DNA from: Clostridiales bacterium
GTDB taxonomy: Bacteria > Bacillota > Clostridia > Saccharofermentanales > Saccharofermentanaceae
NCBI GenBank assembly: GCA_017513085.1
Contig: JAFWDK010000022.1
Location: 62,001 to 126,000, forward strand
DNA length: 64,000 nucleotides
Direction of reading: 5' to 3'
Shown here: positions 52,384 through 60,945 of the stretch, in pieces
How positions within the stretch are numbered: the stretch's first letter is position 1
Layout: every line of letters begins with the position of its first letter
Program-made: the position numbers and the translations under genes
The notes under the pieces: generated by a model
The model's database searches: none
Told to the model about the DNA's origin: nothing
Seen by the model: only the letters and a program-made list of their open reading frames with translations

Positions 52384-52418
52384 ATTATACGAAAGAGTTC
52401 AGGATAAATGGTGACAGT
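52384..52418 (-). promoter_or_regulatory. Promoter and shared upstream element of HExxH paralogue B
   Basis: On the minus strand ACTGTCAC (52418-52411) ends 21 bp before a perfect TATAAT (52389-52384), the same geometry as upstream of the S37-like peptidase gene (42552-42586). Confidence 0.5.
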
Positions 52419-52470
52419 AACGAAATAATCAAAAAATCCGAATACTTGGGGCATTTACGGCCGGAGTCGA

Positions 52471-52499
52471 TTGAATCCGGATGCTCTTCAGAGTATAAT
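52471..52499 (+). promoter_or_regulatory. Promoter of the second ABC/FtsX operon
   Basis: TTGAAT (52471-52476) and TATAAT (52494-52499) are 17 bp apart, about 28 bases before the ATPase start. Confidence 0.72.
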
Positions 52500-52526
52500 T
52501 TTTTCAAAAAACAGACGGTATAAACG

Positions 52527-53228
52527 ATGGCTTACATTGAATTTCAAGACGTAAAAAAGATATATAAGACCGGCGATGTGGAAGTCCACGCGCTGGACGG
52601 AGCTGACTTTTTGATTGAAAAAGGCGAGCTCTGTGTAATATTAGGACAGTCAGGCGCGGGTAAGACGACGCTTCTGAACATTCTTGGCGGGATGGATACG
52701 TTGACGAGCGGGACAGTACTTCTGGACGGGCAGAAGATTTCGTCGCTCCGGGAGAAGGAACTGGCCAATTACAGAAGAGTGGATGTCGGATTTGTCTTTC
52801 AGTTTTATAACCTGATTCCGAACCTGACGGCGATCGAAAATGTTGAGATGGCGTCACAACTGGTTTCTGATCCGATGGATCCGGATGCGATCCTCGAAGA
52901 TGTCGGTCTTTCCGATCGTAAGAAGAACTTCCCGGCTCAGCTTTCGGGAGGTGAGCAGCAGCGTGTGGCGATTGCCAGGGCAGTTGCCAAAAATCCGAAA
53001 CTGCTTCTTTGCGACGAACCGACCGGTGCGCTCGATTATCAGACGGGAAAATCGATATTGCGTCTTTTGGCAAGACTTTGCAATGAGCGGCACATGACGG
53101 TGGTGATCATTACGCACAATTCCACTTTGGCCGCCATGGCGGACAGAGTGATCCGCATCAAGAACGGCCGGGTCATTAGTAATGATGTAAACCCGAATCC
53201 GAAATCCGTGGAAGAGATCGAATGGTGA
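52527..53228 (+). CDS. ABC transporter ATP-binding protein, MacB/LolD type
   Basis: The 233-residue ATPase shows Walker [11 protein letters not shown]-loop [18 protein letters not shown], signature [14 protein letters not shown], Walker [13 protein letters not shown] and ITHN with Asn replacing Asp after the switch His. It is closest to the MacB/LolD group that pairs with FtsX permeases. The ribosome binding site is weak. The permease gene begins 7 bases after its stop. Confidence 0.94.
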   Translation: MAYIEFQDVKKIYKTGDVEVHALDGADFLIEKGELCVILGQSGAGKTTLLNILGGMDTLTSGTVLLDGQKISSLREKELANYRRVDVGFVFQFYNLIPNLTAIENVEMASQLVSDPMDPDAILEDVGLSDRKKNFPAQLSGGEQQRVAIARAVAKNPKLLLCDEPTGALDYQTGKSILRLLARLCNERHMTVVIITHNSTLAAMADRVIRIKNGRVISNDVNPNPKSVEEIEW

Positions 53229-53235
53229 GGCGGAC

Positions 53236-55842
53236 ATGAAGCGCAGTTACTGGAAGATCGTTTTCCGATGCATAAAAGGAAGTCTGATGAGGTATCTGGC
53301 GATCCTGGCGATCATCGCGCTGGGAGTCGGTTTTTTCTCCGGATTGAAGAGTACGATGCCGGCTTTCCTGGCGACCGGCGATAAGTATGTACGAAACCAG
53401 GCTCTTTTTGATTACCGGATCCTTTCCAACATCGGTTTTGATGACGGCGATGTCAAGAAGATCGGTGATCTGATCGGTGTTCGCGCATGTGAAGGCGCTG
53501 TGTTTCAAGATGCTCTTGTGACCCGTCAGAAGAACCGCATCGAAGGAAAAGAAGATATCGTTTCGGTCGTGCGTTTTCACACGATCACGGAGTATGTCAA
53601 CAAGCTTGATCTTATCGAAGGAAGACTTCCGGAAAAAAAGAATGAAGTCGTTGTCGACGCATATGCGTGCCCGTCCGACTTCCTGGGAGATCGGTTGATC
53701 CTTTCTGCAGAGGATGGATTCGCCGCTTCGGAATATGAAGTGGTTGGCCGCGTGCGTTCCCCGTATTACATGAATTTTCAGAAAGGTACCTCCGAGATCG
53801 GTGATGGTTCGGTGGACTTTTTCGCCTTTGTACAGAAAGATGGCCTGACATACGAGGCATATTCGGAGGTTTGGGTAAAACTTGATAAGGATCCGGAAGC
53901 TTTTTCCGATGAGTACGACGAGTTTGCCGAGGAGCAGAAAAACATACTGAAACCACAGGTGGAAGAAGTGGTTACGGCCCGCTATGACCGACTGAAAAAA
54001 TCGATCGAAGAAAAGTACGCGGCGATACAAAAAGAAATCGAAGAGAGATATGCCCGGCTGGCGATGGAAACAGGACTTAGCAAGGACGAACTGGAGGCAC
54101 TCATCCGTGATGGTGTCATCGCGCCCGTAGAGGTTGAAGAGCCCGATACAAAGGATATGACGTTTCCGTCTTCAGCTGAGACCTATATCCTCTCGCGCGA
54201 TACGAATGTCGGCTATGTGACTTTTGGAAATGATGCGAAGATCGTGGATGGTATTGCTCAGGTCTTCCCACTCTTTTTCTTCGCACTGGCTGCGCTGGTA
54301 TGCTCTACGACCATGCAGCGCATGGTCGCCGATGAGCGAGGTGAGATCGGTACGATGCGTGCTGTGGGATATACGAAATTCTCCATCGTTCTGAAATATA
54401 TCATCTATTCCGGTTCTGCATCCGTGATCGGTGCGATCGGCGGATTTGCCGCGGGAACGAAGGTGTTTCCGTTTATTATCTGGAAAGCCTATGACATGAT
54501 GTACGGTTTTGCCCCGATCACGTTCACAACGGAAGTTCCGCTTCTTGTGATCTCACTTATTGTTTCGATCATGTGTTCCGTAGGTGTAACGATCGTGACG
54601 TGTTTCCGTGAATTTACGGAATCCCCTGCGGAACTGGTTCGTCCGAAGGCTCCGCCGTCCGGAAAGAGGATCTTTCTCGAATATATTACTCCGTTATGGA
54701 ATCGTCTTTCGTTCCTGCACAAGGTTTCTGCAAGGAATATTTTCCGTTTTAAGAAAAGAATGTGGATGATGCTGATCGGTATAGCCGGTTGCACGGCGCT
54801 CCTGATCACCGGTTTCGGTCTCAAGGACTCGATCAATAATCTTATCAATTTTCAGTTTGACGAGATCATGACGTATGACGTCGCGGTGAGTTTCGAAGAC
54901 GGAACAACGGAACAGGAAATGAAAGATCTCTTGGCGGATACGGGTGAGAAGACGCAAACGGAAGCAGAGACGATCCTGATCCGAACGGAGAGAATGAAGC
55001 ACACAAGTAAGAGTGCGATCCGTGATGTAGAGCTTTTCGTCGCGGACGATCCTTCTTTTTCAAAATTCGTGAATCCGCATAACGGAGATGAAGAGTATCC
55101 TCTTCCGGAAACCGGCAAGATCGGGATCAGCCTGAAACTTGCCGAAAGCAATGATCTTTCGGTCGGAGATGCGATCACGCTGGAATATGGTGAAGAGGGA
55201 AGATCGATCACTTGTCCGGTCGCATACATATTCGAAAACTATACCTACCACTATGCAATTATGGATGCGTCCACATATGCCAGTGCTTTTGGAGAAGAAT
55301 ACAAACCGAACAGTGCGCTGATACGTGTTCCTGATGCAAAAGCATATGAATACGGTTCGGCGATCGGGTCGGGTGATCATGTCCAATCGTGGAATGTCAT
55401 GAATGAGGGAAGGAAGAGCTTCTCAAAGACGATGGAGAAGATGAACTATGTCGTTGCGCTGGTTATAGTTTGCGCGGCGCTCCTTGCCTTCATTGTGCTT
55501 TTCAACCTCAACAATATCAATATCGCCGAGAGAACGCGTGAGATCGCGACGCTCAAGGTCCTTGGATTCAAGAAAAGCGAGACGGGAAGCTACGTGTTCC
55601 GGGAAAACTTTATCCTTTGTATTCTGGGCTTTATTCTCGGCATCCCGCTGGGCGTGCTCCTGCACCGCTTCGTGCTTTTTCAGATCAAAATGGATATCGT
55701 GACCTATAAGGTCGTGATCCTTTTCCAGAGTTATATCTTCTCGCTGATCCTGGTAATGCTTTTCTCGCTGGTTGTAGACCTTCTCATGCGTGGCAAGATC
55801 CGTCGAATCGATATGACGGAATCCCTGAAAAGCATCGAATAG
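53236..55842 (+). CDS. FtsX-type ABC permease with extracellular coiled coil
   Basis: The 868-residue permease has an N-terminal helix (about 18-38), a first extracellular domain, then a charged coiled coil (about 235-285; LKKSIEEKYAAIQKEIEERY). Three helices (about 335-460), a second FtsX unit with its own extracellular domain (about 535-735) and three terminal helices follow. The long coiled coil suggests contact with a wall or membrane partner. It is operonic with the ATPase and belongs to the same broad class as the permease at 11063, but the two differ clearly in sequence. Confidence 0.9.
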   Translation: MKRSYWKIVFRCIKGSLMRYLAILAIIALGVGFFSGLKSTMPAFLATGDKYVRNQALFDYRILSNIGFDDGDVKKIGDLIGVRACEGAVFQDALVTRQKNRIEGKEDIVSVVRFHTITEYVNKLDLIEGRLPEKKNEVVVDAYACPSDFLGDRLILSAEDGFAASEYEVVGRVRSPYYMNFQKGTSEIGDGSVDFFAFVQKDGLTYEAYSEVWVKLDKDPEAFSDEYDEFAEEQKNILKPQVEEVVTARYDRLKKSIEEKYAAIQKEIEERYARLAMETGLSKDELEALIRDGVIAPVEVEEPDTKDMTFPSSAETYILSRDTNVGYVTFGNDAKIVDGIAQVFPLFFFALAALVCSTTMQRMVADERGEIGTMRAVGYTKFSIVLKYIIYSGSASVIGAIGGFAAGTKVFPFIIWKAYDMMYGFAPITFTTEVPLLVISLIVSIMCSVGVTIVTCFREFTESPAELVRPKAPPSGKRIFLEYITPLWNRLSFLHKVSARNIFRFKKRMWMMLIGIAGCTALLITGFGLKDSINNLINFQFDEIMTYDVAVSFEDGTTEQEMKDLLADTGEKTQTEAETILIRTERMKHTSKSAIRDVELFVADDPSFSKFVNPHNGDEEYPLPETGKIGISLKLAESNDLSVGDAITLEYGEEGRSITCPVAYIFENYTYHYAIMDASTYASAFGEEYKPNSALIRVPDAKAYEYGSAIGSGDHVQSWNVMNEGRKSFSKTMEKMNYVVALVIVCAALLAFIVLFNLNNINIAERTREIATLKVLGFKKSETGSYVFRENFILCILGFILGIPLGVLLHRFVLFQIKMDIVTYKVVILFQSYIFSLILVMLFSLVVDLLMRGKIRRIDMTESLKSIE

Positions 55843-55860
55843 CGGGGAGAGCCGGCGATC

Positions 55861-57156
55861 TCATGATTCGAGGTACAACGCTTTGATACAGACATTGTTC
55901 GGGGTGTATTCCATGCCGAATATTTCTTTTGCGGACGGATCGGACATATCGATCCATTTGCCGTCTTTAAGGATAAAGGACTGCCCGGCCTCTGAACCGG
56001 AAACGTAATACACACCATGATGGGATTCCGGAACTTCTGATTCGACCGGGATCGCGGAACTGTACGTGATAACGATCGAATAATCCTCAACATCGAGCGG
56101 GGAATCCAGATCGATCACATAGTAGCCTCCGTAGGTAAACTCCGCTTCTTTAGTGGCCAGAACTTCTGTCATGGATGCATCCCGCACTTCGATCTTGATC
56201 CTGGTAGCGGAAGGATCCAGCACATAGTCATTGCCTAACACATTTCTGATACCCACATATGTACCTACTGCAGCCAGTTTTCCCTTTTCGTGGAAGACAT
56301 TTGCAGCCATGTTCTGATCACCGGTATCGATCGAATCGAGACAGCCGCCTTCGTAACTTAGGATCTTCGAGTATTTATCCGAAACATAAAGAAGACTATC
56401 GTAGACGAGATTGGAATCATAAGATATCCAGAAATAGCCGTCATTTGCGTAGTCCGGTCCCATGCTGTCTTTGGCCAGCCATGCTCCGTCATTCTTCGGG
56501 AGATCCTTGCCCAGAAATGCTCCGAAATACTCTTTCGGGAAATAGTCGTCCCAGCCTACCAGACAGATCTCGTGATGCAGATCGCCTTTCTTTGCCGGAT
56601 CATCGTAAAGTGTATAATATCCGTGATCCGATCCATAAAAATTTGCGCCACCGAAACTAATGCCAGCCATGACAGAGCCTCTGGTCTTGATGATCTCCTG
56701 GATCTGTTCGCGGGTTGCAAAACTGTATGGTTCATTGTTTTCATCCGAGCCGGAATAAATAGGCGCCTCGACCAGCGCATATCCGCTATCGCCGATTCCG
56801 TTGGACAAAGAATTGATCACGATGGAACCCTTGCCCGGAGTAACATTTACATCCAGATCGTAATGCCACCCTTCTTCATGTCCGGTCAGAACACTTTTCA
56901 GAATATCGACCGGTGTAAAATCAAGTTTTTTGCCATCACGGACCAGGCTGCTGATCAGTATCGATGAAGTGGCCGCATGTCCCCAGCATCCACCGCTTCC
57001 TTGTTTGGTGACTTCCGAGGATATACCGTTATCCACCTGGGAATAGTAACCTTTCTTCCCATGCACATAGTCACCCTTTTTTCCGCAACTTCCAAGCGCT
57101 AAGATCATCGCTGTCACGAGGGTCAGCGAAACCGTGTTTTTCCATGTGTTTTTCAT
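55861..57156 (-). CDS. C1-type cysteine peptidase lipoprotein with altered active site
   Basis: The 431-residue protein has a lipoprotein signal (LALGSCGKK), then a papain-like domain: Gln52 and Cys57 in KQGSGGCWGHAA, His195 in HHEICLVGWDDYF, and KDSMG (229-233) where the family has KNSWG. The catalytic Asn is therefore Asp230 and the conserved Trp is Met232. A C-terminal beta domain (about 255-431; TYVGIRNVLGNDY, YYVIDLDSPLDVEDYSIVITY) fits the lectin-like domain that often follows such peptidases in clostridia. Activity may be changed or lost. It is convergent with the second FtsX permease gene. Confidence 0.86.
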   Translation of the reverse strand: MKNTWKNTVSLTLVTAMILALGSCGKKGDYVHGKKGYYSQVDNGISSEVTKQGSGGCWGHAATSSILISSLVRDGKKLDFTPVDILKSVLTGHEEGWHYDLDVNVTPGKGSIVINSLSNGIGDSGYALVEAPIYSGSDENNEPYSFATREQIQEIIKTRGSVMAGISFGGANFYGSDHGYYTLYDDPAKKGDLHHEICLVGWDDYFPKEYFGAFLGKDLPKNDGAWLAKDSMGPDYANDGYFWISYDSNLVYDSLLYVSDKYSKILSYEGGCLDSIDTGDQNMAANVFHEKGKLAAVGTYVGIRNVLGNDYVLDPSATRIKIEVRDASMTEVLATKEAEFTYGGYYVIDLDSPLDVEDYSIVITYSSAIPVESEVPESHHGVYYVSGSEAGQSFILKDGKWIDMSDPSAKEIFGMEYTPNNVCIKALYLES

Positions 57157-57307
57157 TTTTCTCCCGGCTTTTTTGTAAAAAGCTTATCCCCTTTGTATAT
57201 CTCTTTCTTCATCTTGATTCTAACAAACGTTCGAACGGTCTAATACCCGACAAAAACTCACAGATGACAGGACAATGTTCAGAGTATGCTTTTGGCCTTT
57301 TTTACAT

Positions 57308-57325
57308 ATTTATAGCATTTATAGC
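57308..57325 (+). repeat. Tandem 9-bp repeat in the LRR/SLH gene upstream region
   Basis: ATTTATAGC occurs twice in succession, about 70 bases before the candidate -10 of the gene at 57456. Confidence 0.7.
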
Positions 57326-57378
57326 AATAAAATCGACACGAAAAAAAGAAAACAACATAAATTCATAAATATTTGTGA

Positions 57379-57384
57379 TAAAAT
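57379..57384 (+). promoter_or_regulatory. Extended -10 promoter of the LRR/SLH gene
   Basis: TAAAAT is preceded by TGA (TTTGTGATAAAAT), an extended -10 nearly identical to that before the DUF937 gene. The rest of the 57157-57455 intergenic region holds a 10-bp palindrome CGTTCGAACG at 57228-57237. Confidence 0.45.
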
Positions 57385-57455
57385 ACGCTACGTATTTGTA
57401 TGGATTGGCTGCTGTGCAAATATAAAGAATAGCTTTTAGAGGAAGGAAAAAAAGA

Positions 57456-60086
57456 ATGAAAAGGCTAGCTAAGATTTTAGCCGCATCTTTAAGTGCGGCT
57501 GTTGTCTTGCCGACTTTCGGTAAGATCGGTGTTGATGCGACAGGCGGAGTTGCCATCAACGAAGAAAACTTCCCGGATCCGAACTTCCGGGCGTGCATCG
57601 TTAGAGATTTTGACGATGACAAGAACGGCTATCTGAGTGATAGCGAGATCCAACTGATCTGGAATGTTCACTGCGAAAACAGTGACGTATACTCGGTAAA
57701 GGGTATTGAACACTTTCCTTATCTTAAGGGTCTTTGGTGTAAAGGAAACCATATTACGGAACTTGATCTTTCGGGAAACCCGGATCTCCGTGGTATCTGG
57801 TGTTCTTTTAACGATTTTAAATCTCTGGATTTTTCAGATTGCCCGAAACTTGAGTGGGTCTACTGCTTTAACTGCAATCTGGAAAGCCTGAATGTCCGCA
57901 ATAACCCGGAAATGGCATATATCGAGTGTAATGCCAATCCTAAGCTCAAAGAACTTGATCTTTCTCAGAACTTTAAGTTGGAGAACCTGTTCTGCAGTGA
58001 ATGCGGTCTTACTTCTTTGGATCTGTCGACTTGCCCGCTTCTTTGCGAACTGGCCGCTTTCAAGAATGATCTGGTATCTCTCGACGTTTCCAACAATCCG
58101 AATCTGAAAAGACTGGATTACTGGCACAACGCCCGTCTGGGAAATGTTGATGTAAGTAATCTTCATGGTCTTCAGTATCTTAATTGTGCATGGACTAACG
58201 TAACGAAGCTCGATGTCAGCAATAACCCTGAGCTGGTTGAACTTGTTTGCAGTTATAACAAGGGGCTGAAGTCCGTGGATCTTTCCCACAACCCGAAACT
58301 TGCATATCTGAACGTAGAGATCGACGTCAATATGACAAAGTTGGATCTCTCCCATAACCCGAGACTTTTCCATCTGTATGCTTTCGGTATGTCCAGCCTG
58401 GATACTATCGACATCAGTAAGAACAGCCGTCTTTGCAAGGCATATAACGAGGGTACATATGTACACGAGACGGAAAACCTCGGCTATGTATATTCCAAGA
58501 CTCTGGATTACGGCGGAAGTGAAGATCCGTTCGATGATCTGAAGCATATCGTTGTTTTCGATGACCGTGCGACGATCATCGGTAAGTACAATGGTACAAA
58601 CGATGTTCCGGATAGTGTACTGGATACAAATGACGGTCACTCTGATTCTGAACAGTTTGCTACACGTGCACAGGCTATGCAGCTTCTCTATGAGAAAGCC
58701 GGAAGTCCGGCTGTTGAGGGAACTTCCCGATTCAAGGATGTTGATCCGGCTGCGTCTTACGCTAATGCTGTAAAGTGGGGCGAAGACCATAAGATCTGCT
58801 TTGGTTATCCGCAGATCTGCTCGAATAATTTCTGCCCGGATGAGTTGATCTCCAGACAGGATTTCTCCCTTATGGCGCACAGATATGCAGATTGCCTGCA
58901 TTTCGGTACTGCTTTTGACTATGGTAGAACAGACTGGTTCGATGATTTCTTCGACATTGATTTCTATTGCTGGGGTACTTTTACCTGGGCGATCCAGTGG
59001 AGAGTATTGAAGTATGACAAAGATAGCAATCTCTGCAAGCCTCGAGGAAGACTGACTGTTGCCGAGCTTAAGGCAGGCGTAGATGAGATCTTCGATCTTG
59101 ACGAGGGTGCATCCTATTCCGATAGAGTCGGTGGTAACCATGGTGCACCGACGCCGGTTCAGCCGACTCCGACAACAGCACCGGGTCAGCCGACCGCTGC
59201 ACCGCAGCCAGGTGATCCAAATCCGACGACTGCTCCGGTACAGCCGACAGCAGCTCCGGTACAGCCGACAGGAGCGCCGGTTTCACCGGCTCCGGCAACT
59301 CCGACTCCTACGCTGACACCGGTCCCGGAGAAAGAACCTTCTATTGCAGATTTCGTTGAGCGTCTCTACACGATCGCGTTGAACCGTGAATCCGAGCCGG
59401 CAGGAAAAGCTTTCTGGGTCAAGGAGATCGAAGACGGTAACCGTACAGGCGGTGACTGTGCTTACTTCTTCCTGATCGAAGCACCGGAGTTCCAGAACCG
59501 TGGATTGGGTGACGAAGATTTCGTTGAGACACTTTATAAGACATTCTTTGATCGTGCTTCCGAAGCAGACGGTAAGGCTTTCTGGGTAGGTCAGCTGAAG
59601 AATAAGACGATGACCAGAGATCAGGTCATCATGGGCTTCATTGATTCGAAAGAATGGTGCAATGTCTGCGCGACATATGGAGTGAAGTCCGGCGCACCGA
59701 CTGCCAAGGCTGAAATTGCTTCGAAGAACGCGATCAACTTTGCCACACGTCTTTATACCTGCTGCCTCGGAAGAGAAGCAGAAGAGGGCGGCCTGAAGTA
59801 CTGGTCGTTGGCACTTACCAACCTTGAGCAGACTGGCTGCAGTGCAGCGAAACTGTTCTTCACAGGTAATGAGTTTGTTGGACTCAATCTCAAGGATGAT
59901 GAGTATGTGACAAGACTTTATTTGACCTTTATGGATCGTGAACCGCAGGCGGGCGAAGTTTCCTACTGGGCAGGCGAGATTGCCAAGGGTACACAGACCA
60001 GAGACAGCGTACTTGCTTTCTTCGGACAGAGTGAAGAGTTCACGGAAATCTGTAAGAAGTATGGTATCGATCGTGGCACGATGTGA
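57456..60086 (+). CDS. Large exported LRR/SLH-like/DUF4214 protein
   Basis: The 876-residue protein is an enlarged relative of the one at 8501. A signal peptide and INEENFPDPNFRACI precede a calcium-loop-like DDDKNGYLSDSE (about 52-63). Some ten leucine-rich repeats (about 75-320; LDLSHNPRLFHLYAF type) are followed by an SLH-like region (about 405-555; ATRAQAMQLLYEKAGSP, RFKDVDPAASYANAVKWGEDHKI), a Pro/Thr/Ala linker (about 562-625) and DUF4214 units to the end. The SLH-like part suggests binding to wall polymers, with LRR as ligand-binding face. GGAAGG precedes the ATG. Confidence 0.86.
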   Translation: MKRLAKILAASLSAAVVLPTFGKIGVDATGGVAINEENFPDPNFRACIVRDFDDDKNGYLSDSEIQLIWNVHCENSDVYSVKGIEHFPYLKGLWCKGNHITELDLSGNPDLRGIWCSFNDFKSLDFSDCPKLEWVYCFNCNLESLNVRNNPEMAYIECNANPKLKELDLSQNFKLENLFCSECGLTSLDLSTCPLLCELAAFKNDLVSLDVSNNPNLKRLDYWHNARLGNVDVSNLHGLQYLNCAWTNVTKLDVSNNPELVELVCSYNKGLKSVDLSHNPKLAYLNVEIDVNMTKLDLSHNPRLFHLYAFGMSSLDTIDISKNSRLCKAYNEGTYVHETENLGYVYSKTLDYGGSEDPFDDLKHIVVFDDRATIIGKYNGTNDVPDSVLDTNDGHSDSEQFATRAQAMQLLYEKAGSPAVEGTSRFKDVDPAASYANAVKWGEDHKICFGYPQICSNNFCPDELISRQDFSLMAHRYADCLHFGTAFDYGRTDWFDDFFDIDFYCWGTFTWAIQWRVLKYDKDSNLCKPRGRLTVAELKAGVDEIFDLDEGASYSDRVGGNHGAPTPVQPTPTTAPGQPTAAPQPGDPNPTTAPVQPTAAPVQPTGAPVSPAPATPTPTLTPVPEKEPSIADFVERLYTIALNRESEPAGKAFWVKEIEDGNRTGGDCAYFFLIEAPEFQNRGLGDEDFVETLYKTFFDRASEADGKAFWVGQLKNKTMTRDQVIMGFIDSKEWCNVCATYGVKSGAPTAKAEIASKNAINFATRLYTCCLGREAEEGGLKYWSLALTNLEQTGCSAAKLFFTGNEFVGLNLKDDEYVTRLYLTFMDREPQAGEVSYWAGEIAKGTQTRDSVLAFFGQSEEFTEICKKYGIDRGTM

Positions 60087-60210
60087 GCCGCAGAACTGAT
60101 TCTTCGTCGCTGGTCCTCAGAAAGCAGTTCTGCTTCGCGGAGAGAGGAGTGCAGGATTGCGGCTGGGATCAGATGGGATACAAGATAAGGGTATCCGATA
60201 AATAGATAAA
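60087..60210 (+). other. Structured 3' untranslated segment
   Basis: GCAGAACTG (60090-60098) pairs with CAGTTCTGC (60125-60133); AGCCGCA (60086-60092) can instead pair with TGCGGCT (60158-60164); and GGATAC (60176-60181) pairs with GTATCC (60191-60196). The mutually exclusive stems before the terminator suggest a structured RNA. No known RNA family is recognised and no gene is seen in 60087-60300. Confidence 0.4.
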
Positions 60211-60218
60211 CAAAGTGA

Positions 60219-60255
60219 AGGGCGGATTCCGGGTGACCGGGATCCGCTCTTTTTT
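60219..60255 (+). terminator. Terminator of the LRR/SLH gene
   Basis: A 14-bp stem with two wobbles (60219-60232 with 60237-60250), a GTGA tetraloop and a T run to 60255. Confidence 0.9.
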
Positions 60256-60300
60256 GTGGGAAAACTTTGATCAGCTACGATACAAGGTTGCGATTTCTGA

Positions 60301-60852
60301 TTACTTAAGGTTCTTGTACATCAGGATCTCATCGTGGTATGTTCCGTCATCGAACAGAAGGGCATTGTGGCGGCGCCCGGTCTTGATAAAACCACACTTG
60401 CGGTAGAGTGCCTGTGCCTGCTCGTTTTCGACAACGACTTCGAGATCGACCTGGTGCCAGCCGATCTGAGCCGCCAGTTCGGTCATGTAATTGATCATGG
60501 CTGTTCCGATGCCCAGTCCCCAGAATTCTTCATAAAGCGCGATGGCAAGAGAGCATCTGTGACGGATCTTCCTTTTTTCTCCGATTCCGCTGATGCTTCC
60601 GTTTCCGGCGATTTTGCCATCTACGACAGCTGCCATCATGATCGTGTATGGGTCTTCCAATAATCTTCCAAGGATCTCCTTCTCGCCTTCCAAAGTATAG
60701 TTTACTTCATCCGGGTTACGAAGAAGGAAAGGAGTTTCGGCCGAAGTTTTCTTGAGATATTCCAACATACCTTCTGCCAGATCCGGCGCATTGGGGCGAA
60801 GAATGCAGGTTCTTCCATCTTTCAAAGTGATTTCTCTTTCCAAAAAGCGCAT
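60301..60852 (-). CDS. GNAT family N-acetyltransferase
   Basis: The 183-residue protein has the GNAT order: REITLKDGRTCILRPNAPDLAEGMLEYL, acetyl-CoA binding region YEEFWGLGIGTAMINYMTELAAQIGWHQVDLEVVVENEQAQALYRKCGFIKTGRR. It resembles the RimJ/RimL-like branch; the substrate is unknown. The start at 60852 (MRFLEREITL) has GAGGTG 8 bases upstream and fits the domain. It lies 93 bases after the primase-helicase-like gene on the same strand. Confidence 0.9.
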   Translation of the reverse strand: MRFLEREITLKDGRTCILRPNAPDLAEGMLEYLKKTSAETPFLLRNPDEVNYTLEGEKEILGRLLEDPYTIMMAAVVDGKIAGNGSISGIGEKRKIRHRCSLAIALYEEFWGLGIGTAMINYMTELAAQIGWHQVDLEVVVENEQAQALYRKCGFIKTGRRHNALLFDDGTYHDEILMYKNLK

Positions 60853-60945
60853 ATCGGGACACCTCGTTTCTTTCGTTTTTCTCATTGTATCGGGACACGG
60901 AAAAAGAAACAAGTATGCTGCTGGTATAAGACCTCGAAGAAAAGA

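Noticed and set aside
52527..55842. Nearby-duplicated copy of the ABC pair at 10267-13426
   Set aside because: Both are MacB/FtsX-type, but gene order (ATPase first versus permease first) and sequences differ greatly, so they are separate members of a class, not a recent duplication.
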